Program-made: the position numbers and the translations under genes
Part shown: piece after piece, positions 22,972-37,207 of the stretch
How positions within the stretch are numbered: position 1 is the stretch's first letter
Layout of the letters: each line of letters starts with the position of its first letter
Assembly: GCA_015179045.1 (NCBI GenBank)
Contig: WHUZ01000027.1
Coordinates: forward strand, 1 to 64,000
From: Kalaharituber pfeilii
Taxonomy: Eukaryota; Ascomycota; Pezizomycetes; Pezizales; Pezizaceae
DNA length: 64,000 nt
Direction of reading: 5' to 3'
Notes under the pieces: generated by a model
Databases searched by the model: none
What the model was told of the DNA's origin: nothing
Seen by the model: the letters and a program-made list of their open reading frames with translations, nothing else

Positions 22972-24707
22972 GTACCCAGGTAAGGGCATGCGACGTGTGC
23001 TTACCAGTCATCGTGGACTTCTAATGTTACCCTCTTGTTGCGCCAGTTACTGGCTGAACGCTATGGTCGATTCACTGGCTTCTTTGCCTTTTGTTGTCTA
23101 TCTTTTCGCTCTTGCGCTGTACAGTGGGTGTGCGTGGAGGTGCGTGTATATGTGATAAGTGAGAGTGAAAGAGATGAGCTACACTAAGTGATGGCAGGGA
23201 CGTAAAAAGTGAACGATGGGAAGGGATAGAGGGGATTGCGGGGCGGGAGGGAAGTCTTGTCGGCTAGTCTCCTTGCTGCGTAGAGTACAGATGCTGTGGG
23301 GGAAGAAGACAGGCAAACAAAACAAACAAAATCGATGAACGACAATATATCACTACTTTTGCGGGCGAGCAGTTGTACCCTCAAAATTTTCACCCTAATC
23401 GGCTCTGTGTACGTGCTGCACTTCCTGCTCTTCCAGACGGCGAGACGTGCCAAAATAGATCCTCAGAAAGATAAAAAGAAGAACAAAGCCGAGCTATTGA
23501 TGATGAGTACCCGTATCTCTGACTCTATCTTCAACCTATGATGCAATGTCCCTTCCTTTCTCTCTGAATGACCTCTTCCCTTTTTCTTTTAACGCCAAAC
23601 TCTCTTTTTACCAATCTCGAACCGTAATCCACCAATTTCACGTGAGTAGCTGATTGACAATTGAAAACTTTAAGATGTCTCCAATCAGAATTGGGTGTTC
23701 TGCTTTGCTTTGGGCTGGCGATAAAGTGATATTACCAAAGAAATGAGACAGCCAGTGGTGAACGTAAATGTGTGCGAGTATGATGGGGGTAAGGGTAGGA
23801 GGGGGGCGTTTTGCGTCGAATTGTGACTGTATTGAGAGTAAAGAGTAGAATTCCGCCTTCGCCCAGGGAAATATCAGCCTTCACGGACTGAGTCGTCGCT
23901 ATGAGTATGACGGTGCCTGAACGATATCGACACACAAATTGTTAGTAGGTGTGCGAAGCAGCCGGCTACGATTCGATGGGTGGGGGAGGGGGGAGGGGGC
24001 GATGCTGAGCAGAATGCGAGAGGCCTGGGGGTGGGGGTGGGGGTGGGGACGGTACTCACGTCAGAAGGGAAGGGGGTGGAGTAGGGCGGGGAAGGGGCGT
24101 GACTGAGGCTGGGGGGGGTGGGTGTGTTGGGGCAAGAGGAGAGCAGACGGGACTGTGGCAAGGAAAAAAGCGAGCGGAAGCACGACGAGGAGCAAGAGAA
24201 GAGTGACGGACGGTTGTGCGTGAATGGCGCCTGCCCAGTCCCAGGGCGGTGCCCAGCCTGGTAAGCCACGGCCCAGAGAGGCGCGCGCCACAGCTGCACT
24301 GCGATGGCGCCACAGCAGGGCAGCGCAGCCACGCGTGGCTCTCATTCATCTGGCTCGGGACCGCATGCATCTGAACTTCCGCGCCCATTCAATTCAATCA
24401 CACGTCGTTATCGCCTACCCCAACCTCTCTTTCATCTAGCATTCTCCCAAGTTTACATTTTTCTTTCTGTATCGTTGGTCGTCGCCCAACCGTCGGCATC
24501 AACGCAGCCAATCGGGGTCACCTCACGTTTCTGTGCCCCAGTCCGCCAAGATCTCCGGCACCCTGACATCCCTGCTTCACAAGCAAGGAACAATATCTGC
24601 GAGTTAGTCTAGCTCCCGGCACAATTCAGTTTACAGTCCAGTTCTCTCTCATTCCCACTCCTCCGTCTGATATCCCTCCCCCCAGGCCAGTCCCCTGCCT
24701 CCTATAG
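22972..24707. other. Divergent promoter region between bye1 and the CCDC16-like gene
   Basis: Shared upstream region of two divergent genes. It contains G-rich runs (23970-24140) and no exon I can support. Any first exon of the CCDC16-like gene should lie in its right part. Confidence 0.45.
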
Positions 24708-25580
24708 CGAGGTGGTTCTGAATATAGCCCCAATTCCGCGCCTGCAATCCCTCCTCGCCTTTCCAATGTCCACATTACGTCAACCGACTTTCCCCCCCGA
24801 TCCTCCACCAAACGCGCACACGTCTCCCCCTCGGCGGCCACCCTCCCAGAGGACCCCATATCCAAGCGTCAAAAGACGGTGCGTACACATCATCAATCAT
24901 CCACCGGCAGCAGTTCCCTCCCCGGCGCTGGCATTGATGCTGGCACTGTTGTTGCAAACGGGAGATTTCCTTCTGCTTATAATACTTCTTCATCACCCAT
25001 CGTCTCATCAGACTTGTCATCACAGCCTGAGCCGAGAAACATCCCTCCTCCCGCGCTTCCGGCAGACTTCTTTGTTAACTCACCTTCATCATCTACAATT
25101 CTCCCTGTTAGCGGCCGCGAGCGGGCACTACCACCACCTCCTCCAGCACCTGTAGTGGAAACTGACGCCGAAGTCGACGAAGCGGAATGGGCCGCCTTTG
25201 AAGCCGACATCGCTCTCACTAAACAAGAGGCCTCCACAACAACCACTATTACCAACCCCCCGCCCTCCGCCGTCATCTACGCCGCCCCAACCGGTCCCGG
25301 CGCACCCACCATTTCGCCCGGTTTAGACCAAAAAGCCGCTCTCGTCGAGGATGAAGCCAAGCTGGATCGCGAAGATGCCCAGAACAAACTTGCTGAGGAA
25401 TTCGAGGAGATGGAATCTCTCGAGTCGCGTGTGCAGCGACTGAAGGAACAGCGCGAGGCCTTAAGGGTGAAGGCATTGGGCGCGGGGGGGAATAGGATGG
25501 AGGTTACCCTCAATAATGAGGATGAGGAAGACGAGGAGGATGATTATGAAGACGAGGATTGGATACATTTTTCACGATGA
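24708..25580 (+). CDS. CCDC16/ZNF830-like protein, C-terminal part (5' exon unresolved)
   Basis: A 291-codon block opens after a splice-acceptor-like CCTATAG and has no ATG early in its frame, so an upstream exon must supply the start. The C-terminal half resembles the fungal CCDC16 family: ALPADFF, a short VDEAEWAAFEADIA motif, then an acidic coiled coil with EEFEEMESLESRVQRLKEQR, and an acidic end closing EDWIHFSR. Members of this family are nuclear and usually begin with a C2H2 zinc finger; I could not find that finger between 24300 and 24708. The family call rests on the C-terminal motifs only. Confidence 0.6.
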   Translation, partial: RGGSEYSPNSAPAIPPRLSNVHITSTDFPPRSSTKRAHVSPSAATLPEDPISKRQKTVRTHHQSSTGSSSLPGAGIDAGTVVANGRFPSAYNTSSSPIVSSDLSSQPEPRNIPPPALPADFFVNSPSSSTILPVSGRERALPPPPPAPVVETDAEVDEAEWAAFEADIALTKQEASTTTTITNPPPSAVIYAAPTGPGAPTISPGLDQKAALVEDEAKLDREDAQNKLAEEFEEMESLESRVQRLKEQREALRVKALGAGGNRMEVTLNNEDEEDEEDDYEDEDWIHFSR

Positions 25581-26913
25581 AAAATTCAAGGCGGCAGGGG
25601 GAACGGGGGCGGGACTCTGACGTGCGGAGGCTCAGATGAGAGGGTGTAGGCGAGCTCATTGAGGAAGCGCTGGACTTGCACAGCACTAATGCATTTTGGA
25701 ATACCAACCACCTGCGGGAAAAAAAAGAACTCAGTCATGGACACAATTTTATTCCTGTTTCATGATATTTGATCGTCTACAGCGTTCCGGGCAATTTTTT
25801 TTTCCCTTTTTTCCCCCCTTACACACCAGAGGATACTTGTCATCCAGGCCTTTGAACAAGCGTCTACCTGTCGGAACTCTAGCATATATAATCATCATGA
25901 CTAATGGAAGGTGGGTAATTGCAAGAGATGGTCAGAATAATTATGTTATGATTTAGGAGCAAGGGGAGAATGTGGAGAAGGAGAAGAGGTGAGAGGAGTA
26001 GTTGCCAACAAACAGCCGCCTTTAATCTACTTGTATATAACTCTTTTGTATTTATTACACACAGCCCTCAGATGAAGATTTCTATCCCACGTCCATGGCA
26101 AATAATAGCTTATGGATTGAACTTTGCGCTAATATGCCTCTCCTCCTCTCCCAGCAGCCCCACCATATTTGCACTCCTCGACGCACCACCTGCACCATTA
26201 ATCCCCGTCCATATCCTCCTTCCGCGCAACATCTCTCTTGCTATACCTCCACCACTCTGGGTTTCTCTATGCCATATAATGTACTTATACTGGCCTCCTT
26301 GTCATGGCGCTGGTTGTTCAGAAGTCTGTTTACTTTGATGGTGAGTGGGTTTTACCCGCAGAACAGGTGCTGAGGTTAGGCAGTAAACTACTTGGACGAG
26401 AGCGGAGTTCATGATCAGGGTGCCCCAGCTCAGGTTGCGCAGACAATTGAAGGCTTTAGCTTCAGCTGGCAGCCAAATTGCAGAGCTGAACTCCAATCTT
26501 CACCCCTCAGTGAAAAGAAAGCAGGCCCAAATCTCGCTCGGGATACATCCACTCTAGATCTCCTACTTCAGCTTACTTTAACATATATACTTCATCAACT
26601 TGGAGCCTGGTCACAAGTAATCTCATACCAGGCACAAGAAAAAAAAGTCCGGTTCAAGTGGTATGCATTACTCTTGTTCCTAGATCCCTGTGCCTATAAA
26701 TAAGGAATACATTCAGTGCCTTCTAAGTTATGGGGTACGAGACTAGTTGAAGTACAGAGGGTCATAAGCTCAATTGCTTGCAACCTAACTTCCTCATATC
26801 ATGATGGTATGATTATACATCAATTCACACGCTGGATGCAAATATTACAGAGGATAGGAGCTGTGCTGCCAATGAGGCTTAAAGAAGTTGAATGCCAAGA
26901 CCTACAATGTAGA

Positions 26914-27004
26914 GTACTAGCTAGTAAAATATGTATTCGGACATATCATAGCGCATAATGTGCATTAGTACTCCTGTCCGAATACATATTTTACTGGCTA
27001 GTAT
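26914..27004. repeat. Inverted repeat (30-bp arms, 31-bp loop)
   Basis: The left arm GTACTAGCTAGTAAAATATG... (26914-26943) is matched by its reverse complement at 26975-27004, with 28 of 30 positions paired. It could form a long hairpin in DNA or RNA, or be a small foldback/MITE. Confidence 0.85.
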
Positions 27005-27690
27005 ACGTAATATATGTAGCGTATTCTTCTAAAGTGGTTACTTAGCGCTCAATGCCCCATTACCGTTCTCGTTCTCGTTAATGATTTACTGCCTGTCATG
27101 CATATAGGCAGGACTGTCCCGCACCCACCAGCCCGCGGGCACCGAAGTTGCATGTACCCCACGCACGTCCCAAACAACTGTGGGCGTAATATCATACTCA
27201 AGTGCATCTGCCGATCGCGTGTTAGTCTGGCTGCATAGCATGAACCCCAGGTCCAGATTCGATAGCTCCGCAGCTGTCCCTTCGTTCCATGGCGCCTGGC
27301 ATCAGAGAGTTTGCCGTTATGATACCCTTCTTTCATGCTGTGCGATGCGAGAGCTGCTTGGCGATTGGGCACCCTAGCCATTAGCAATGGGGCCCCTGTG
27401 AGATACATACCGGTATCATACCTCTGCTATCACTCTCCGTTGGCACGTGCTGTCCAGCGCTCCTCACGCCCGTGCGTTACTCCCGCACGACGCAGGCGGT
27501 CCCACGTCGGGCTCCGCAGCAGCCAGTGCTGGGTACTTGTATGGCATGAGGAGACGATGCTGCTTGCTTGCGGCCAGCTGGCGTGTATCATAGAGTGCAT
27601 ACTTCACATGTATGCTTGATGCTTGCTCCATGCACCGGCGACGTATCGATCCAACCTCGAGCTCCACATGCGCGTTGCCTCCGCAGGCCA

Positions 27691-27775
27691 GGACAGACAG
27701 GACACAGGGCACAGGGCACAGGACACAGGACACAGGACACAGGACACAGGACACAGGACACAGGACACAGGACAC
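27691..27775. repeat. 7-bp tandem repeat (GGACACA)n
   Basis: About eleven copies of GGACACA, the first ones varied (GGGCACA). The unit is not a multiple of three, so all frames read through it. Confidence 0.9.
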
Positions 27776-28372
27776 CGTACGCCAGGCCGAAGGGCCCGTC
27801 ATCGGGCGGCCACGCTGCGATGGCACGCTGCCGCCGAGACTGCGTTGCCGCTGCCAGCGCCGGCCAGCCAGCCAGCCAACCAGACACACAAGGGTTTCAT
27901 GGCCCCAACGCGCCCGTTCTGTGCGGCGCTGTGCATGCTATCTGGCAAACGAGCGCCCGATCCTCCAGCCGCATCCCAGTCGCTGTCCAGGGCAAAGCCA
28001 CACGTGTGTCGCTCTGTCGCTGCCAGACAGGCCTCCTGTGTCCGCGCTCTCGCTGCCGACCCCCTCCAACATCCCTCCCTGCTCCCCCTCTCCCCTACCC
28101 TCCCCCCTCCCCCTCCCTCCACTCCCCCTCCTCCCCCCTCCTCCCCCCAACTTCACCCCCCCAACTTCACCCCCCCAACTTCACCCCCCATCCCCACCCC
28201 CCCCCCCCCCCCCGCCCGGCATAAACTCTGAAATTGTAAGATTTCTGAAAAAAATCACACCCTGAAGTACCCACCCGCCCACGCTCCAGCTGCCCACCCA
28301 CCCCCCCCCCTCCCCCCAACTCCCCCAATAGCCTGCTCCCTGGTCTGCCGGCCTCAGCCCAGGCCTTGGATT

Positions 28373-31170
<2,798 letters not shown>

Positions 31171-31454
31171 CCCTCCTCAAACATCTTTGATATTACTTAC
31201 ATATGAATAGTAATCAGGGCAGTGGGTATAAATGGGATATTTTCTAGTTTTTTTAACGACACGGTTTGGTTTTGCGACATGATAGATTTTCACTACCCGT
31301 TATGTACTCCCATCAATATGCCCTTATGGACCACGATGGCGATGGGGGAAACGCGGGACAAAGGGTAGGGGATATAACAGCGCTGCCCTGAACCAGATAC
31401 CCGGTACCACTTATTTTTGACAGGAAAACATATGGTTTGATGATTTCGACTGTG

Positions 31455-31490
<36 letters not shown>

Positions 31491-31775
31491 TATTCTTTTT
31501 ATTTTTTTATAATTGAACCCTCATATCATTATGAATTTTTTTTTTTTTTCCTAGTATCTCTTGACTTCATCTGCAAGGGTGGCGGGAAAATTAGTAGGAT
31601 TTTACCAAGTGACTGGTTTTAGGATTGTTACTCTACCTCTTTCTTACATTGCTACTTTGGTCCTTTGACATCGTCATGCGATTTCGTGCAATGCTTGATT
31701 TCCAACAACAATTTGTTGACGACTATCATTTCTTTTATGAGATTAAGCCTTTTTTGCTATTGTTAGCATTCGATT

Positions 31776-31807
<32 letters not shown>

Positions 31808-33387
31808 TTTTTTTTAAAAAATTTTTGTTTAGTATTTCAACTTGGTTTACGAGATTTACTGAGACTCAACTATTCCCCTAGTCATGTTTTCTTCTCTTCT
31901 TTTATCACTCATCACCTCCCCCTTCCTGACGTTTTTGGTACTTGCTTGAGGAGTATCTTAGCCAAGTTGATAGGTACCCCAGTCGGGTCAGTCAGTGAAG
32001 GAAGCAAAATGCTATTTTAGTAATGGAGAAAGCGTGAAGGATCTTAATCTGGAAGGATCTCCAGAAGCCTCTTTCGTGCAACCAAAAATCTTGATCTCGA
32101 ACTCTTGTTGGCTTCGCACCCACGGGGGTGCCACAACCGGGCAGGCAGGTGGCCGTGAACTCTGAGGCTTGGTAGCGGAGGTGCCGGGCCGATATTTATA
32201 CGCCAATCACCATCATCTTCGTCATCATCATCATCATCATCATTGTGTTGTTAAACCACGCATTTTGCATTATTACATTTTCCCCCCCTCTTATTGTTCC
32301 TTTCATGTGGTTGCGCATTGTTTGGCCTTGCGGGGGCAAGGATGTGATGCTGATACAGTCGGGATCGTACCAGCCGGGTGCCTAGGAGAAGTAGAGCATT
32401 GTACCATGTACGTCTCCACGACCCACACTGGTTTGCTGCCGGACGGAGGTGCACGGCATAGGGTGGTGATGTGGTGCGTATGCAGCCTGAGGGAAGGCGC
32501 CTACCATCCGAACAAGTTGGTATGCAGTAGGCAGATCGTCGCCAAGCGTCCGCAGCGTCAAGTGGCCGAGCCCTACAACCGCGGGGTGAGCTGCTTGCGA
32601 CTTATGATACAACCGCTGGCCCCATAGCGCCCGCCCCTCCTGCGGCCGCGTAGCCCGTCCACGCCCGTTTACGCAAGCCCCTCCCCTCCGGCGGCGGTGG
32701 AAACGTGAGGGCGAGCGTGCCGGGATGCGCGCACGAGTGGGAGTACTCGAGTACGTAGACATCAATTATAGCAAGGCTCCAGGCCCGCCTCCAAGCTGAA
32801 GCTGAAGCTGAACGGGCGTCCTCCTGTCTCGTCTCGTCTAGCGTGCACGCCCAAGCCAAGCCCGCGGGCGGTTGCGTAGCCCTGAAGCCCCCCACGCCGG
32901 CCGCCGGCCCCAAGCTCCCAAGCTGCGCACAGCTCGTCCCGACACCCAACGTCGCCCTCTGCGCCGCCGGCCCTGACGCACGCCCGCAGCCTCTGCCACA
33001 GCCTGCAGTACATAGCACAGCGCCGCCACAGCGCCCGCCTGATACCCGCCGCTGCCCGTACGTACGCTCCTACTTACAAGTAAGCAAGACTGCTCACAGG
33101 TGCCCCCCCAGCTCACAAAGTTCTCATCGCTACCCTCATCGTCCCCAGCCTGCTTTGTGCCTCCAGAATCGACAGGCCTCCCGCACCGACGCAAGCACAG
33201 CAGCAGCAAGACCTCCCCTCCCCTCCCTCCTCCCGCTGGGACTGCCCCCCCCCCCCCTCTCTCTCTCCCCTCCATCAGCGCATTCTTGGGCGACAAAGTT
33301 CCCCCGTCGCGAAAGACAGACAATCCTGCTACTGATCTCATCCAGCTTCGTCAGTGGCACCGTAACACAACCCCACGTTCCCCCGCA
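31171..33387. other. Intergenic region, no gene supported
   Basis: Holds long T runs (31456-31486, 31774-31815), a CAT/ATC microsatellite near 32215-32245 and a GC-rich stretch (32600-33080). 33250-33387 is the probable 5' leader of hse1. Open frames through the GC-rich part have no family resemblance. Confidence 0.5.
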
Positions 33388-35836
33388 ATGTTTCGATCAC
33401 AGCAGAATCCATTTGAGGATGTCATCGGTAAATTCCCTCTTTTCATTGCATTTTCTAGCCTCATAATCCAACACTTAGAACTCTCATACACACGGTCGAT
33501 GTTTGGAGCTCACAGAGAATTGGAGCTAACATGGTGATTCACGTCTAAATGTAGCTCGGGCAACCGACGAGAACCTCACCTCGGAGAATTGGGATTATAT
33601 GATGGATGCGTGGGAAAAGATCAACGAATCTGGGGAAAATGGGTATGTTTGGGATTTCCTTTGCCCCGCGGCGTTGCAGAGGACGGGTAGCCTTTCTTCT
33701 CCAACGCACAGTTCGTGGTATTGGGATGAACACTTGCTAACCTGGTCGGCAATCAATGTTCGCCAACTATATAGTCCACGAGACGCTGTCGCTGCACTGA
33801 TAAGAAGACTTGCCCACCGGAACGCCAACGTCCAGCTCTACACTTTGGAGCTCGCAAATGCCTTTTCACAGAACTGTGGCCCTCGGATGCACAGGGAGCT
33901 AGCATCTAGGATCTTTACCGAGGCGTTACTGCGGCTTGCCAATGACAAAGTACAGCTCCTCTGCAGCCCCATCTTCATCCCTCTTCATAGCTCAAGTCTG
34001 GTTGCTGACGCTGTGATTTTAGAATACTCATGCTCAAGTCAAATCAAAAATATTGGAGAGGATGGGTGAATGGAGTGAGATGTTCAAGAAAGACCCTGAC
34101 CTCGGGATTATGGAGGAAGCATACCACAAGTTGAAGGCTCAAAGTATGTGCCTGGTGCTCATGTGACTAAATACCCATTGCTGACGAATTCTCGTAGACC
34201 CGAATCTTGTGCCTCCGTCGAAACCACATAAGCGAGAAATTACTGAACTGGATCGACAGAAGGAGGAGGAAGAGTTGCAGATGGCGCTAGCAATATCGCT
34301 AACGGAGAGACAGAATGCAACGGCGACTAGCTCCAAATCGGCTGGTAAGGCAGCAGAAAGCTCAAACAATCAAAACCAGGCTGCAACCCAAAAGCCAGTG
34401 ACTTCACCTCATACCACTGCTGCTACAGTCTCCCGTGTACGGGCGTTATATGACTTTGTGCCTACGGAAACCGGAGAACTAGCATTCAAGAAGGGGGATA
34501 TCATTGCAGTGCTTGAGTCGGTCTACAAAGACTGGTGGAAGGGTTCTCTTAGGGGACAAGTCGGAATTTTCCCATTGAACTACGTTGAAAAGTTATCAGA
34601 TCCTACACCAGAGGAGCTACAGAAGGAGGCGCTGATGGAGGCAGAGGTGTTTGCGGAGATTAAGAACGTGGAGAAGTTGTTGGCATTATTGAGCACGTCG
34701 ACTCCAGAGACTAGTGGGCAGGACAGTGAGGAGATAACGGTTGGTTTACGGAAGCTCTCCAACCATTTCGTAGTACTTCGTACTGATCTAGGAGTAGAGA
34801 TTATATCATTCGACGCTTGCTATTCGTCCGAAGTTGATAGAACTTATCGGAAAGTATTCGCAGAAGAAAGGTAAGATTGGTCTATGGTTCCCGATTTGGC
34901 AAGCAGGTAAAGCTGACGATCACAGATGAATTTGTTTCCCTCAACGAAAAATTCATAAAAGCCCGACGGGACTACGAAGCACTGCTCGAGTCCTCCATGG
35001 CCGCTCCGCCCGCCGGCCACTATGGTCGGTCCGGTCCTGCTCAAGCTCCGTACAGCTATGACGGCTATGCCCCTCCAGGCGGCCAACCCCAACGCTATTT
35101 CGGCAGCTCCGGCTCCGCTGGTTCCCCGCACATCCCGCACGGCGCATATCAGCCCCCACCAGCCCACCATGATCCCCCATACCCTGTAACCGCCCAAAAT
35201 ACCGGACGCCGTCAAAGCAGCCAAGTTTACCCGGGCATACCGGACCAACAGCAATCGGAACCCGCCCACCCCGGCGCAGCGCAATATTACCAGAACCACC
35301 ATCCTCAACAACCACAGCAGCGCCCCCCGACGCATGCTACCGCCGACCAAGGCCAACAATCAACACCCCAAGAACTCGCCACCTCCGTCTACGATTCTCC
35401 ACTCGGCGATCGGCCCCCTCACGGTTCATTCAGCGCCGGGCCATCAAAGCCCCCGAGCGATAGCCGCGAAGGCCGCGAAGGCCGAGCCTCGCCTGGAAAT
35501 GTAAACGCATATTACTACCACCATTCCAGCAACCCTCCTCCATCTGGCCCTTCGCGCCCTCTAAGTGTCGGCACAGGACCCCATTCGCAGCCACCGCTAA
35601 GCGCAAGCCACGATGTGACGCCGGTCTCACCACCCAGCGCGTCTCATCCGCAACAATTAGCATACGTTCAGCACCCGTATCCTTCCTTGACACCTGGGGC
35701 ACCACCGCCACAGGATCAAGTGCAGGGAGGGTATGTACCGTACTCGGCGGCAACGGCGCAGGACGATAGAGGGCCCCAGGATTATTATAGGAATAGTAAT
35801 AATGAGCTGTTTTTGCCGCAGGGGAGTAGGGCATAG
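33388..35836 (+). CDS. hse1: Hse1 (ESCRT-0 subunit, STAM homologue)
   Basis: Partner of Vps27 in ESCRT-0, which sorts ubiquitinated membrane cargo at endosomes. Seven exons join in frame to 649 aa: 33388-33427, 33555-33642, 33775-33949, 34023-34143, 34198-34739, 34798-34870 and 34926-35836. The VHS domain covers ~5-145 (ARATDENLTSENWDYMMDAW, RNANVQLYTLELANAFSQNC). A UIM follows (EEEELQMALAISLTE, ~157-171), then an SH3 domain (VRALYDFVPTETGELAFKKGD ... WWKGSLRGQVGIFPLNYVE, ~215-270) and a GAT-like helical region (LYHSTLAIRPKLIELIGKYS ... LNEKFIKARRDYEALL). The C-terminus is Pro/Gln/Tyr-rich. The GAT segment only reads correctly when the intron 34740-34797 is removed; the unspliced frame gives a misleading protein. 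No defect. Confidence 0.94.
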
Positions 35837-37207
35837 CGGGTTATTCGGGAACTAGGGAAGGAGATATGAGAGGAAGTTGGAGGGAGGAGAAAATATATAG
35901 AGGCATGCAACTGGCGGTTGGAGGTGCATCGGGGGAGCGTTCTTGGATATAGTCCAAAGTCAAGTGATGGAGAAGGCTGCCAGACAGGGGGGGGAGAGGG
36001 GAGGGTCAGTTCATATGCTTGCTTTGAACGTATTTATTTATTTATTTATTTTTCAGGATTACTGGATGCTTCTTTTTTCTTCTTTTTTTTTCCCTAATCC
36101 TGTTCTATAATGTACTAAGCTTTTTACTCACGAAATTATTGTGCCTATTATATGTACTGAGAGACAACATTTTTAGTACTTATTTCCTTAACGCGGTACA
36201 GTACCTGCGTATCTATGGCATGTTTGTTGCTATCAGTACTGTTTTTGTTATGAATTTCTGTTTTTTTTTGTGAGAACTTTTTACGAAACCTTCGCGGTCG
36301 ATTATTATTGAAAGGGTGGGAAAGTGAAATGGAAAAAAAAAAAAAAGTTATCATATTTGGATGGAAACAGATGAACTTTTTTTTTGGGGGGGGGATTATC
36401 ACCGGTACGTATTCCGAATAAGAAAAAAAAAGTGTAAACACAAAACTAGAGTTTTATATATATTCGCGCGAAGTTGTGGCGCATATATATAATCAGTACC
36501 GAATTATGCACTTTAGTCTGGAGTCTGCGCTTCAGGGTAAAATGCAACACTCACAAATATCTTGCTCAGTACCAGCCGTGGGCACTCAACTGCATTATAC
36601 ATATTAGGGTTAGATTGGTAGTTGAATGAATCTCGTAGCACAAATTTGCAATATGCATCACCAGAAAATGTACTTTGGACACGTACAATATACTTTCCCA
36701 CTAGCACTTCGCTCGTCCCCGACCCCTTCGACCCCGAATCGCAACACGTTGTACTATATAGTTATTGAACGTCTTATACTATCTAAATTAATGTTATCGA
36801 AATGTATAAAGCCAAATTGTTCCAACAAAACCAACGCAAAGTCAGCAAACAGTCATCAAGTGATATATGTATATATATGACATCACTACTTTGCCATACA
36901 AGCCGTCGAAACTAAACACCAACGCAAAACGTGGAGGGAGAGAAAAAGAAAAAAAAAAAAAAGAGTCCAAATGATAGAATGAACACAGGAAACGTATGCC
37001 TTATGTAACGCGAATATTAACGCAACGATGCGCCCCGCTCATAAGCAGCAATTTTGCACACAGACAGCTAAAAAAAAAAGACCAAGGAACCAAACTCATA
37101 ATAAGCTCAACGATCGATCACATCCAATGAACAACGGTATATCATACATCATCGTCAAACATTCCAACAAGCAGTAAAATGAATTTTCCAGTTCAAAGAT
37201 ACTTCCC
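35837..37207. other. Convergent intergenic region between hse1 and the UHRF1-like gene
   Basis: The 3' flanks of two convergent genes, AT-rich with T and A runs. No gene or RNA recognised. Confidence 0.5.

Larger units (their letters stand above)
25581..28372. other. Long intergenic region with repeats, no gene supported
   Basis: Contains a 30-bp foldback (26914-27004), a 7-bp tandem array (27691-27775) and a C-rich tract (28070-28330) just upstream of the PAK gene. Several open frames of 60-220 codons arise from the tandem array and the C-rich tract and show no family resemblance. Confidence 0.5.

Noticed and set aside
27464..28265. Several 100-218-codon frames on both strands
   Set aside because: They arise from the GGACACA array and C-rich DNA; no domain, no splice structure, and they contradict one another.
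32169..33341. Frames with a poly-His run and Arg/Gly-rich text
   Set aside because: They follow a CAT/ATC microsatellite and GC-rich flank; no homology or conserved start.
34739..34885. Continuous hse1 frame reading through VGLRKLSNHF...KVFAEER
   Set aside because: Removing intron 34740-34797 gives the conserved LYHSTLAIRPKLIELIGKYS text and a clean join, so the read-through is an artefact.
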